Shown in pieces: positions 54,907 to 63,361 of a DNA stretch of 64,000 nucleotides (position 1 is its first letter; each line of letters starts with the position of its first letter). A program made the translations under genes and the position numbers. Source of the stretch: Lactiplantibacillus songbeiensis (lineage in GTDB: Bacteria > Bacillota > Bacilli > Lactobacillales > Lactobacillaceae); assembly GCF_005405125.1 (NCBI RefSeq), contig NZ_BJDL01000013.1, positions 1-64,000 on the forward strand, given 5' to 3'. A model generated the notes under the pieces. That model was not told the DNA's origin and ran no database searches. It saw only the letters and a list, made by a program, of their open reading frames with translations.

Positions 54907-55569
54907 ATGAAGAAAAGTTTTGCCGTCTTCGGCTTGGGACGCTTTGGTGAAAGTGTTGTGCGGACCTTAGTTGCGGCGCATCAGGATGTGTTAGCGGTCG
55001 ACATCAAGGAAGCACCCGTCAATGCTTTAATGGAAGTCGCGACTCAGACGTTAATTGCCGACACGCGTGATGAAGAAGTTTTACGAGACTTAAACGTTGA
55101 TACGTTTGATTACGTGATTATTGGGATTGGCAATAATATGGAAGCCAGTATTTTGACAACCATGCTGAGTAAAGAGCAAGGGGCTAAAAAAGTCATTGCT
55201 AAAGCGGAAACTAGTGATCAAGGTCGGGTGCTCGAACGGGTCGGTGCGGATCAAGTGATTTTTCCAGAACGGGATATGGGTCATAACATTGTCCGTAAAT
55301 TATTGTCGAATCATATTTTAAGCTTTATTGATTTGAGCGATGAATACACGTTAGCGGCCATTGAAATTACTGATCCAACCTTTATTAATCAGAACTTGAT
55401 TGATTTAAATTTACGTCAGCGCTTTGGCTTGACCGTGATTGCCATTAAGCATAACGGTAAGATCAATGTGTCGCCCAAGCCAACTGATATGATGGAACTG
55501 CATGATGTTTTAACCGTTGTGGGTCCGGTCAAAGGGGTCGAGAAACTAGACGATGCTTTGAAAAAATAA
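54907..55569 (+). CDS. ktrA: Potassium channel regulatory subunit KtrA (TrkA-N/TrkA-C)
   Basis: 220 residues. The N-terminal RCK Rossmann domain has FAVFGLGRFGESVVRTL and VLAVDIKEAPVNAL, and the C-terminal TrkA-C domain starts around residue 140. KtrA rings bind ATP/ADP and control the KtrB pore; TrkA-C domains of Firmicutes often bind c-di-AMP. It lies 14 bases after ktrB, with GAGAGGTCAT before the ATG, and ends at a strong terminator. Confidence 0.95.
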   Translation: MKKSFAVFGLGRFGESVVRTLVAAHQDVLAVDIKEAPVNALMEVATQTLIADTRDEEVLRDLNVDTFDYVIIGIGNNMEASILTTMLSKEQGAKKVIAKAETSDQGRVLERVGADQVIFPERDMGHNIVRKLLSNHILSFIDLSDEYTLAAIEITDPTFINQNLIDLNLRQRFGLTVIAIKHNGKINVSPKPTDMMELHDVLTVVGPVKGVEKLDDALKK

Positions 55570-55577
55570 TTAATTGG

Positions 55578-55613
55578 AACGTCCAAGTCAGCAATGGCTT
55601 GGACGTTTTTTTA
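55578..55613 (+). terminator. Terminator after ktrA
   Basis: AACGTCCAAGTCA pairs with TGGCTTGGACGTT around GCAA, then TTTTTTT. Confidence 0.95.
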
Positions 55614-55654
55614 TGGCGTTAAAGTTTGGCCGTACGATCCATATTAGGCAACCG

Positions 55655-56027
55655 GCTTGGTGCTAGTTAAAAATTGGCGCCTGCTGGTTGGTTTCTAAAA
55701 TCGTCATGGGTCATTTTGAAAAGCCATGATCTTCACAACTAGCCCTGGTCTAAGTCTGAACAGACCGCTCACACTAAGGCCAACGACACGGCTTAGCATT
55801 TTAGGAACCAACTTCTCGGCTAAATTTATGGCCGCTAATAAATAATCATTAATTCCCGGTAGTTAACGTCGGGCGGGTCAGAATTGGCTCAGTGGTGTCG
55901 TTTATCTTAGTCGGTGATTTTCCGACTTAGATAAAGCCCGGCTTTCGAGACCGCTCTGTGGCTCGAAAACGCGGCCACCACGTTCCAGCCGATTCTGGCC
56001 CAACCAGAGTGGCAATTTAATCACCAA
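55655..56027 (-). repeat. Copy F of the intergenic structured repeat
   Basis: About 373 bp, same orientation as copies B and E. It begins GCTTGGTGCTAGTTAAAAAT. Both folded units are present, the left one diverged. The right end stops at AATTTAATCACCAATC, so the outer terminus CTAGCACCAAGC is damaged. The remaining gap to the next gene (56028-56239) holds no recognised feature. Confidence 0.88.
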
Positions 56028-56239
56028 TCAATAGTTGGTACGCAAAGCTTCCAAATGAAAATCCAAAGTCGCATTTAATTGTACACAAGTGGTAAACTTC
56101 GGTTGGTGTCAGAGGACAAGAGATGATGTTGTTAACGATAATTTAAACTAGGGTGTGGCTGGTCAGCCGTAAGCGGACTGGTCATAAATGATGGTCCAAA
56201 TGAGTTAGGGTCACAACATGCAGATTGGAGGAGAATATC

Positions 56240-56965
56240 ATGCGTGCAATTAATAAAATGATGAGTGGTATTGGTGGTGGCTTAGCGATCGCCACCTTAG
56301 CCTTAACGCCGTTAGCGGCGATGGCGGCTGGCCCTGGGACGGCTACTAGCAATTTAACAACGGTTTCGACCGGGTATGTTTCTGATAGTACTGGGAGTGC
56401 TGAAGCTCAGTCAAACGCTGAGTTTACGGTCGCGCCAGGTCCATTAACCTTGAATGCAGTGCCTAATATTCAGTTAGGCAGTATTGGTGTTAAAAGTATT
56501 GCCACTGGGAGCTCAAGCTTACCATTAGTGACCGGCTCGACCACTGGTGGGACTGGTTATGATGGCAATGGGACCGATTCGTTAAATATCACTGACTATC
56601 GTGGGAACCATGCTGGTTGGGCATTGACAGTTGGGATGGGGCCCTTTACCACGACTGGCAAGGATACTGTGACGAGTGCGTCCTTGGCGTTAAATGCGAC
56701 GGCTGGAGCAGTGGACAACACGACTACGGCAGCGCCAATTAGCTTGACGTTACCACAGTCGACCACGACTTCTGGTTGGGTAACGAGTCCGGAAACGTTC
56801 TGGTTAGCTGATGCTAATTCTGGTGAAGGTAGTAACAGTGCTACTTTAGCATTGACTAGTGCCTTGACCATTGGTAAGGAACCAACAATTACTGCTGGGG
56901 CCTACACGGCGACGATGTACTGGGCGTTACAGGATGCGCCAGCCGCGACAACGCCAGCGTCATAG
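56240..56965 (+). CDS. WxL-domain cell surface protein
   Basis: 241 residues. A signal peptide (about 1-32: basic start, then GGGLAIATLALTPLAAMAA) is followed by the WxL domain. It has the GGTGYDGN and DYRGNHAGWALTV block (WxL near residue 127) and the C-terminal YWALQDAP (near residue 227). WxL domains bind peptidoglycan non-covalently. Thr/Ser/Ala/Gly-rich composition fits a secreted wall protein. ATG 56240 follows GGAGGAG. It heads a WxL-DUF916-WxL cluster like the csc clusters of lactobacilli. Confidence 0.9.
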   Translation: MRAINKMMSGIGGGLAIATLALTPLAAMAAGPGTATSNLTTVSTGYVSDSTGSAEAQSNAEFTVAPGPLTLNAVPNIQLGSIGVKSIATGSSSLPLVTGSTTGGTGYDGNGTDSLNITDYRGNHAGWALTVGMGPFTTTGKDTVTSASLALNATAGAVDNTTTAAPISLTLPQSTTTSGWVTSPETFWLADANSGEGSNSATLALTSALTIGKEPTITAGAYTATMYWALQDAPAATTPAS

Positions 56966-57016
56966 TTGATTGAGCGGATTAAATTTGATTAATCGTTAGT
57001 GCTGGGGGGGCTCACA

Positions 57017-58051
57017 ATGAAAGATAGACGGTTCAAATGGGGGTTGTTCGGTTTAGTCGTGTTGCTAGGATTGTTTGGTGGCTGGTATGGGACTGCTCAT
57101 GCAACCGCCAGCAAACCAACCAACTTTACTGCCATGCCTTTATTACCTAAAAATCAATTGACCAAGCAAGCGGATTATTATGATTTGCACGTGACACCTG
57201 GGGCGACGCAAGTGTTAAAATTAGCCGTCAGCAATCCGGGGGCAACGTCGCGAACCTTAAAAGTAATCCCGATTAATGCGACGACGGCTGATGCTGGAAA
57301 CGCGGTCTATGTCCCATCAAATCGCACAGATTCGTCCGCTCAGACAACATTTACTAAGATGACAACGCCCGCGGTGACCATCACGTTAGCGCCCCATCAA
57401 GGCAAAACGGTGACTTTTCGGACGAAGATTCCCAGCGGTGGCTTTCGTGGTCAAGTGTTAGGTGGGCTATTCGTGACAGATGTTAAAGCAACCGTGCCGA
57501 AACCGAAAAAGCACTCGCAAAATTTTCGGCTAGATAATCGTTATGCTGAAGTAACCGCCGTTTCATTGTGGTGTCACCCGAAACAAGTTTTGCCGGTTCA
57601 ATTGAAATTAGCTGCGGTCAAGGTCGGCCTGCAAGGCGATCAGCCAATGGTCTTTGCCAAAATTCGTAATCTGACGCCGTTGTTATTTGGTGAACTAAAG
57701 ATTAAGGCCCGCGTGATTCAAGATCAGACTGGTAAGCAAGTGACCACCCAAACGTTAAAAGCCGGTTCGATGGCGCCCAATAGTTGGTTTAATTATGGGG
57801 TCACTTTAGGAAGTAAGACGTTAGCGGCGGGTCGTTATACGTTAAAGTTGCATCTGACAAGCGGTAAGCGCACTTGGAATTTTAATCAGCACTTTCGTTT
57901 ATCAGCGCAGCGCACTCGTGAACACAATACGACCGTTAAAGCGGTTAAACAACCGGTTAATTGGTGGTTGTGGATTATCCTTGCCATCTTAGCGTTGCTG
58001 TTGTTGATTACCGGGGCTTACTGGCTCGGTAAACGGCGCACGCGTTCATAG
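57017..58051 (+). CDS. DUF916/DUF3324 WxL-interacting surface protein
   Basis: 344 residues. Signal peptide (about 1-30, LFGLVVLLGLFGGWYGTAHA), DUF916-type beta domain (about 35-165: YYDLHVTPGATQVLKLAVSN, GGFRGQVLGGLFVTD), DUF3324-type domain (about 175-300) and a C-terminal membrane helix with a basic tail (WLWIILAILALLLLITGAYWLGKRR). These proteins bind WxL partners at the cell surface. ATG 57017 follows a G-run. It lies between the two WxL genes. Confidence 0.92.
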   Translation: MKDRRFKWGLFGLVVLLGLFGGWYGTAHATASKPTNFTAMPLLPKNQLTKQADYYDLHVTPGATQVLKLAVSNPGATSRTLKVIPINATTADAGNAVYVPSNRTDSSAQTTFTKMTTPAVTITLAPHQGKTVTFRTKIPSGGFRGQVLGGLFVTDVKATVPKPKKHSQNFRLDNRYAEVTAVSLWCHPKQVLPVQLKLAAVKVGLQGDQPMVFAKIRNLTPLLFGELKIKARVIQDQTGKQVTTQTLKAGSMAPNSWFNYGVTLGSKTLAAGRYTLKLHLTSGKRTWNFNQHFRLSAQRTREHNTTVKAVKQPVNWWLWIILAILALLLLITGAYWLGKRRTRS

Positions 58052-58067
58052 TGAGGAGGTGCTGGCG

Positions 58068-59540
58068 ATGTGCAGACAACCGAAAATTTGGCGGTTCAAG
58101 TTATTGTTAGCGTTGCTGGTTTTACTAGGCTGGAGTGGCTATGCCATTTGCGGCCAAGCAGCTACTAGTGCGCCACAACCAGCCAGTTCTGCGCCGAGTT
58201 CGGTATTAGGCCTGAACCTGTCCGGTGGCTTTACCCAACAACCGATTGATTCCAACCAAGTTGCTGGTCAAACGGTTACGCTTTCGGCGACCGCAACCCG
58301 GAGCGCACTAGAAGCGGTGACCAATCCGTTTGGTAGTCGGAAGTATGTTTGGTGGGAGTCAACTGACGATGGCCAGACTTATAGCCAAGTGGGATCCAAC
58401 AGTTCAACTTATAGCTTTACGGCGCCAAGTGTGACTAAGCCAACACCGTTATTATTCCAAGTAGAGTATGATTTTACTGGGATTGGGTTATTCTCAAATG
58501 ATTGGTCACGGATTGCCACGGTTACCATCACGCCTGGCCGAATTCCGGCAACTGGGATTAAGGTTAGTGCGGATACGACTTCGTTGAATAATAGTGAGAG
58601 TACGATGGTCTACGCTGACTTATCACCAGCTGAGGCGACTGATCCCGTGACTTGGAAGAGCAGTGATACCTCGCTAGCCACGGTTGATAGCTATGGTGAT
58701 GTGACGGCAACTGCGGCGGCTAGTGATACTAGCGGTACCGCGGATGATCATGGGACGGTCACGATTACTGGGACGGTTAATGGTTATAGTGATAGTGTCA
58801 AGATCACGATTGGGTCGTTGCAAAACGTCACGGTACAAGAAGGCACGGCAGCAACGTTTACGCTGGCTGATGTGCCAAGTGGCATGACTGTCAAAAACTG
58901 GTATCGCGTCAAGGATGGGACTAGTACAGCGCTAAACTCGACGGCAAGTAGTTATACGATCGATAGTCCGACGAATGCGACTGATGATCAGACATCTTAC
59001 TATGCGGCCTTGAACTATACCGTGAATGGGAGTGTTAAAACAGTTACCACGAATGCGGCGTTGCTGACGGTGACGAAAGGTGGCAATTTAACCTTAACGG
59101 CGGTGCCTAACTTTAACTTTGGGTCCGTTGATCTGAAGACCCTCAGTGAGGGCACAACGTTAGCGACAACGGATACGGCCATTGACGGCGGTCCAGCCTA
59201 TGATGGCAATAATGAAGGGACGTTAAGTGTCACCGATGATCGTACCGTGGGCGGCAGTTGGCAATTATCGGCTAGCCTTGCGCCATTTGGGTCGACCAGT
59301 GGCAGTGATAATGGTAAATTAGGCACGGCTCAACTTGAGTTAGATGATCCGAATGCCCGGTTAGATCAGCTGATTACCGCTAATAATACGGAAACACCAA
59401 TTTATACGCAGAGTGGTTACGAAAGTCAGAGTTTTGATGTAACGGCCAGCAAGCTAGAGCTCGCAGCTAGTCCACTGGCAAGTGCGACGAAGTATCAAAG
59501 CACCATAACGTGGACCTTAGCGGTGGTGCCAACGCAATAG
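58068..59540 (+). CDS. Large WxL-domain surface protein with bacterial Ig-like domain
   Basis: 490 residues. A basic N-terminus and signal helix (about 10-37, LLLALLVLLGWSGYAICGQA) precede a Thr/Ser-rich region. A BIG2-type Ig-like domain follows (about 165-245: VSADTTSLNNSESTMVYADL, WKSSDTSLATVDSYGDV). The C-terminal WxL domain has GGSWQLSASLAPFG (near residue 397) and a final TITWTLAVVP (near 482). ATG 58068 is 8 bases after GAGGAGG. No LPxTG anchor is seen, as expected for WxL proteins. It ends at a strong terminator. Confidence 0.9.
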   Translation: MCRQPKIWRFKLLLALLVLLGWSGYAICGQAATSAPQPASSAPSSVLGLNLSGGFTQQPIDSNQVAGQTVTLSATATRSALEAVTNPFGSRKYVWWESTDDGQTYSQVGSNSSTYSFTAPSVTKPTPLLFQVEYDFTGIGLFSNDWSRIATVTITPGRIPATGIKVSADTTSLNNSESTMVYADLSPAEATDPVTWKSSDTSLATVDSYGDVTATAAASDTSGTADDHGTVTITGTVNGYSDSVKITIGSLQNVTVQEGTAATFTLADVPSGMTVKNWYRVKDGTSTALNSTASSYTIDSPTNATDDQTSYYAALNYTVNGSVKTVTTNAALLTVTKGGNLTLTAVPNFNFGSVDLKTLSEGTTLATTDTAIDGGPAYDGNNEGTLSVTDDRTVGGSWQLSASLAPFGSTSGSDNGKLGTAQLELDDPNARLDQLITANNTETPIYTQSGYESQSFDVTASKLELAASPLASATKYQSTITWTLAVVPTQ

Positions 59541-59555
59541 GTCGTGATCACCAAG

Positions 59556-59596
59556 CGACCGCCAGCAAGGTAAGTAATTGCTGGCGGTCGTTTTTT
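59556..59596 (+). terminator. Terminator after the WxL cluster
   Basis: CGACCGCCAGCAA pairs exactly with TTGCTGGCGGTCG across a 9-base loop, then TTTTTT. Confidence 0.97.
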
Positions 59597-59628
59597 GGGT
59601 TTAATTTGTTAGTGATCACAGGCTTGAG

Positions 59629-59778
59629 TCAGTGGCCGTGATAATGTTGCCTAAATAACCAGACTAAGCTGCCCAAAACGAGGACAGTCAAAACGGCCCG
59701 TATACCCCAGATCAGCACCCAGAGTGTTAAAAAATATGAAAACAACTGTGACCAATTCGTCATTAATGTTAGCAGCAT
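59629..59778 (-). CDS. 49-residue single-span membrane peptide
   Basis: MLLTLMTNWSQLFSYFLTLW begins a chain with one or two hydrophobic segments (TLWVLIWGIRAVLTVLVLGSLVW) and ends in the basic, His-rich FRQHYHGH. AGGAGGTG lies 8 bases before the ATG at 59778. It starts two bases after the stop of the MDR gene, so it is cotranscribed with that gene. No family is recognised. It is likely a real small membrane protein because of the strong ribosome site and operon position. Confidence 0.65.
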   Translation of the reverse strand: MLLTLMTNWSQLFSYFLTLWVLIWGIRAVLTVLVLGSLVWLFRQHYHGH

Positions 59779-59780
59779 GG

Positions 59781-60761
59781 TTAACGCACCTCCTGATGAT
59801 AAGTCAGCAAGATACGGCCGGCTGAATGTTGGTCTAACAAGTGATGTTGCGCCGTTTTGACAGCGGTAAACGGGTGTTGTTCTTGAATAACAGCCGTTAA
59901 TTTTTGTTGGGCCAACTGACGGAGTAACCATTGGTAGTCCTTAGGCATGATTGCACCGCTAATAAATGTGAAAACTTGTTGTGGGCGAGGGCGATAATGT
60001 GGTTGTGCTAACGACCAGATGCGGACTGGCCCCAAATATGGGGTGAGTCGATCTAGCAGCGTCGTCGCGCCCGCTAAATCAATGACTTGAGTGACGGTCG
60101 TTAGTGAGTTGGCTTGATCAATCAAGGGTCGATCATAGTCAATGACTTGTTCAGCGCCTAGCCGAGCCAGTAAGTCGTGGCGACTGGTGTGACCGACCGC
60201 AACGGTATGGACGCCAAATAAGTGTGCCAGCTGAATCAAGTAAGTCCCAACGCTGCCACTAGCACCGGTTATCAGTACCGTGTCACCTGGTTGAAGCCGA
60301 CTTTTTTTAAAAGCAAAGTAAGCGGCATCGGCGCCACCGATAAGCGTCGTCGCTGCTGCCAGTGAGACGTCTTGCGGTACTCGAAACAGTAAGGGCGGTA
60401 ACGTTGACAGCAGCTGCTCTTGGTGGCTGCCGGATGGTTGAATCCCGATTACTGGTTGGTTTAGCAATGATGGCTGTCGTAACCGGCCGACTTCTCGAAC
60501 GATGCCACCGAAGCCGTAGCCAAGGACCATGGGTAACTTAACGGGACGAATTTGCTGGAGCTGCCCGGTTTCAGTTAGGATATCATAGGGCATTACGGGG
60601 GTGTAGCGCGTTTCGATACGCACGGCTAATGGGTTGAGCTTAGGCACAGGTCGAGTCGTTAGTTGTAGATCATCGATACCTTGGTAACTCTGTTGCTGAA
60701 TAGCCTGAATTGACCCATGTGGCTTAATGGTGGCTGGTGTTTGAAAACGATTAGCGGACAT
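59781..60761 (-). CDS. MDR-family zinc-free alcohol dehydrogenase/quinone oxidoreductase-like protein
   Basis: 326 residues. A GroES-like N-terminal domain (about 35-130) precedes a Rossmann nucleotide-binding domain with VLITGASGSVGTYLIQLAHLFG (near residue 172). The catalytic zinc ligands of classical alcohol dehydrogenases are not evident. It resembles NADPH-dependent quinone oxidoreductases; the substrate is unknown. AGGAGG precedes the ATG. It lies downstream of an XRE-type regulator on the same strand, separated by overlapping palindromes, which suggests direct control. Confidence 0.87.
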   Translation of the reverse strand: MSANRFQTPATIKPHGSIQAIQQQSYQGIDDLQLTTRPVPKLNPLAVRIETRYTPVMPYDILTETGQLQQIRPVKLPMVLGYGFGGIVREVGRLRQPSLLNQPVIGIQPSGSHQEQLLSTLPPLLFRVPQDVSLAAATTLIGGADAAYFAFKKSRLQPGDTVLITGASGSVGTYLIQLAHLFGVHTVAVGHTSRHDLLARLGAEQVIDYDRPLIDQANSLTTVTQVIDLAGATTLLDRLTPYLGPVRIWSLAQPHYRPRPQQVFTFISGAIMPKDYQWLLRQLAQQKLTAVIQEQHPFTAVKTAQHHLLDQHSAGRILLTYHQEVR

Positions 60762-60808
60762 AAAAAAGACCTCCTAAGATTGGATGGTCTTACTTTAAGC
60801 GATTAACA

Positions 60809-60834
60809 TGATTTTTAAAAATCAGTATACTGAT
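60809..60834 (-). promoter_or_regulatory. Overlapping palindromes between the XRE gene and the MDR gene
   Basis: TGATTTTTAAAAATCA (60809-60824) and ATCAGTATACTGAT (60821-60834) are both perfect palindromes that share ATCA, giving three TGAT/ATCA half-sites. The second contains TATACT on the minus strand, a near-consensus -10. This looks like an operator over the promoter of the MDR gene. Confidence 0.5.
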
Positions 60835-60837
60835 AGT

Positions 60838-61656
60838 TCAAAAAGCCTTGGGTACTTTTTCGTGGAAGAGATCGGTTAAAAACTGTTGTTTGTGAGTGGC
60901 AATAGTGGCCTCATCAGCACGTCCTGCTCGTGTCGCTAGCTCCGCTAATAGTCGATAACTGTTGGCTAACATATAGTGCGAGTTGTGGGCAGTAATAAAA
61001 GTGATGCCTGCTTGGAGCCGGTTAGCAGCAAGTTGGTTGTCAGATAAGAAGTAGGCCGTTAGCGCGGCTAGGTAAAAAATAATATTTAGATTTTCTTCAT
61101 AGGAACTTTGGTCAATGTTGGCTAGCGCTTGATTAATCAACTGCTTGGCACGACGTTGATGATGTTGCTTGGCTGCAAGCGTAGCCAGCGATGCCATTGC
61201 AAGACGTGTCAACAGTGTTAAGTGCCGTGATTCAGTCATTGTCATGGCGAAGGTGAGGTTTTGGGTGGCTGCCGTTAATTGAGAGTCGACATGGAGTTGG
61301 GCGACGCCGAGATAGTAATAATAGGCTTGGGTTTGTTGGGCCGTGGTCACCATGGCTAGTGTTGCGGGATCACCTAGAAATTGTTTCAGGTCTTGATAAC
61401 GGTGTTGATTACAGAGTTGTTGCATCTGGGTGTTTAATGGGTCGCTGTTGCTGATGGCAAAGTCGTCTGCAAGACTAATCGCCTCCAGTGAAATATCGAG
61501 TCGCCGACAAAGTGCGAGGAGTAGCTTGGCATTCGGTGTGTAGTGATCGTTTTCAATAGCTGATAGCATTGATTGCGCACAGAGGCCCGTAGCGATTGCT
61601 TTTTGTGACTGGCCTAGCTGGTGACGAGCGTGTTTGAGGGTAGTCCCGAGTGACAT
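60838..61656 (-). CDS. XRE-family regulator with TPR-like C-terminal domain
   Basis: 272 residues. The helix-turn-helix is N-terminal (about 5-60: LKHARHQLGQSQKAIATGLC, LSAIENDHYTPNAKLLLALC). The rest is a run of TPR-like helices (about 80-265: YYYYLGVAQLHVDSQLTAAT, RRAKQLINQALANIDQSSYE). This layout is that of Rgg/PlcR (RRNPP-type) peptide-sensing regulators, but no signal peptide gene can be assigned. AGGAGG precedes the ATG on the minus strand. Confidence 0.85.
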   Translation of the reverse strand: MSLGTTLKHARHQLGQSQKAIATGLCAQSMLSAIENDHYTPNAKLLLALCRRLDISLEAISLADDFAISNSDPLNTQMQQLCNQHRYQDLKQFLGDPATLAMVTTAQQTQAYYYYLGVAQLHVDSQLTAATQNLTFAMTMTESRHLTLLTRLAMASLATLAAKQHHQRRAKQLINQALANIDQSSYEENLNIIFYLAALTAYFLSDNQLAANRLQAGITFITAHNSHYMLANSYRLLAELATRAGRADEATIATHKQQFLTDLFHEKVPKAF

Positions 61657-61777
61657 GGTTAGTGGCCTCCTTGAAGTGTACTTAAGTTCTAATTTACTTG
61701 GTTTAGTTGGAAAAGACTAGGGTAAATTGCAAAATAGATTATTTTAAATCGCTAGTGTTGACCCACTTGGTGTTCGG

Positions 61778-61885
61778 TCAACTGGCGAACAGGCTGGACC
61801 TTTTGAAGGCACGCTACGTGCTTCGAAACTGAGCTTGATCTAAGCTCGAGAAAGCCATGTGTTCTCAATGTGTGGTTAACATAAT
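61778..61885 (+). repeat. Possible relict of the intergenic structured repeat
   Basis: CTGGACCTTTTGAAGG..TGCTTCGAAACTGAGCTT followed by GATCTAAGCTCGAGAAA has the same order of blocks as the left unit of copy B (CTGGAAC, TTTTGAAG, CTTCAAAGCTGG, CTTGGCCTAA). It folds into a hairpin of its own (TTTTGAAGGCACG against CGTGCTTCGAAA). It is much diverged. The rest of 61657-61991 holds the promoter below and nothing else recognised. Confidence 0.4.
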
Positions 61886-61913
61886 TCTAATTTATCGAAG
61901 CTGATTGTCACTT

Positions 61914-61941
61914 TTGAAAACTGACGTTAAAACGGTATAAT
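61914..61941 (+). promoter_or_regulatory. Promoter of the phosphoglycerate-mutase-family operon
   Basis: TTGAAA at 61914-61919 (5 of 6), a 16 bp spacer and perfect TATAAT at 61936-61941, 50 bases before the TTG start. Confidence 0.7.
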
Positions 61942-61991
61942 AAGAAGTAAACTTTAAGGGCCGTTAGTGGCCGGAATGAGGAAGTAATCTT

Positions 61992-62657
61992 TTGACAAAA
62001 CTGCTGTTTGTACGCCACGGAAAAACTGAATGGAACTTAGAGGGCCGCTATCAGGGCTCACAGGGGGACTCACCGTTATTGCCCGCCAGCTATGATGAAA
62101 TTCATCAATTAGCAGCGGCGTTACGCGATATCCACTTTAGTCATGTGTATGCCAGTCCGTTGAAGCGGGCCCGCGATACGGCTATGACGTTACGGCAAGG
62201 ATTACCCCAGGCTGATTTAGCGGTGACGATTTTAAGTCGGTTACGGGAATTTAACTTGGGTAAAATGGAAGGTATGAAGTTTACCGATGTTGAAGCCCAG
62301 TATCCAACTGAGTTTGCCAACTTTCGGAATTATCCGGACCAATATGATCCGACGGCGATTAACGGGGAGAGCTTCCCACAATTATTAAAACGGATGCTAC
62401 CAGCGATTGATCAAATCGTTGCTGCTAATCCGCGGCGTGAGGATAACGTGATTATTGTGAGCCATGGGGCGGCGTTAAATGCACTAGTGAATACGTTGTT
62501 AGGGGCTTCTTTGGCAAGGTTACGTGATCGTGGCGGCCTATCGAATACGAGTACGACAATTTTAGAGACTCGTGATCGGGGGAAGAGCTACAAGTTATTG
62601 TTGTGGAATGATACGTCATACTTATCACGTCGACCAGATCCAACTGATACGATTTAA
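61992..62657 (+). CDS. Histidine phosphatase family (phosphoglycerate-mutase-like) protein
   Basis: 221 residues. The phosphohistidine motif RHGKTEWN is at about residues 8-15, the second catalytic histidine in VSHGAALNALV near 155-165, and the acid in the LREFNLGKMEG block. It lacks the insertions of true glycolytic dPGM and is more likely a general phosphatase. The start is TTG 61992, 7 bases after GAGGAAG. It is followed by a TPR gene and recD2. Confidence 0.88.
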   Translation: MTKLLFVRHGKTEWNLEGRYQGSQGDSPLLPASYDEIHQLAAALRDIHFSHVYASPLKRARDTAMTLRQGLPQADLAVTILSRLREFNLGKMEGMKFTDVEAQYPTEFANFRNYPDQYDPTAINGESFPQLLKRMLPAIDQIVAANPRREDNVIIVSHGAALNALVNTLLGASLARLRDRGGLSNTSTTILETRDRGKSYKLLLWNDTSYLSRRPDPTDTI

Positions 62658-62669
62658 GGAGGTCATTAG

Positions 62670-63344
62670 ATGAGTCAAAAAACTAGTCAACCGACGAAAG
62701 CCCAACAACAAGCGCTGGTTCATCAACTCGTAACGACGATTGATGCGCATCCAGATGATTATCAAGCGTACTATGATTTGGTCGTCTTGTTAACAGCCGG
62801 TCAAGATTATGAGCAAGCTGAAGCATTAGCCATGAAAGCCTTAGGGCGGTTTGAAACGAATGCACGCGCCTATGATTTACTAGCGTATGCATTAGGCAAT
62901 GTGTATTATCAAGCTGAAGCGTATGATCGGGCTATCAGCTACTATCAAAAAATTAAAGATCCCAAGTTGCAGACGGATGCCTATCTGATGATGGCCCAAA
63001 CTTTAATGGCCAAGAAAGATTATCAACATGCTTTAGTGTGGGCCGTGACGGCGCAAGAGCAACGACCTAACGCGGCTGACGTGAATTTGTTGGTAGCAGA
63101 CATACTACTTGCGTTAGGCAATAACAAACAGGCATACGACTTTTATCAAAAAGTTATTCAACAAGATCCCCAGCAAGGTGCGGCTTATTTTAACGCTGGT
63201 TTGACAGCCATGGTCATTGGCAAACCGTACGCCGATTTATTTGCTAAGGCCAAACAAGTCGATGCCACTTATTATAAGCAGCATCAACAACAATTAAGTG
63301 ATATTGAAGCCATGTTAGCTGATCAAAAAGGTCATCAACAATAA
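62670..63344 (+). CDS. Tetratricopeptide-repeat protein
   Basis: 224 residues of helical repeats with TPR spacing: DYQAYYDLVVLLTAGQDYEQ, AYDLLAYALGNVYYQAEAYD, AYLMMAQTLMAKKDYQHALV, DVNLLVADILLALGNNKQAY and GAAYFNAGLTAMVIGKPY. AAGGAGG precedes the ATG. A TPR gene just before recD2 is common in lactobacilli and bacilli (yrrB-like). The partner is unknown. Confidence 0.85.
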   Translation: MSQKTSQPTKAQQQALVHQLVTTIDAHPDDYQAYYDLVVLLTAGQDYEQAEALAMKALGRFETNARAYDLLAYALGNVYYQAEAYDRAISYYQKIKDPKLQTDAYLMMAQTLMAKKDYQHALVWAVTAQEQRPNAADVNLLVADILLALGNNKQAYDFYQKVIQQDPQQGAAYFNAGLTAMVIGKPYADLFAKAKQVDATYYKQHQQQLSDIEAMLADQKGHQQ

Positions 63345-63361
63345 GGAAAGGAGGCGTCTTG

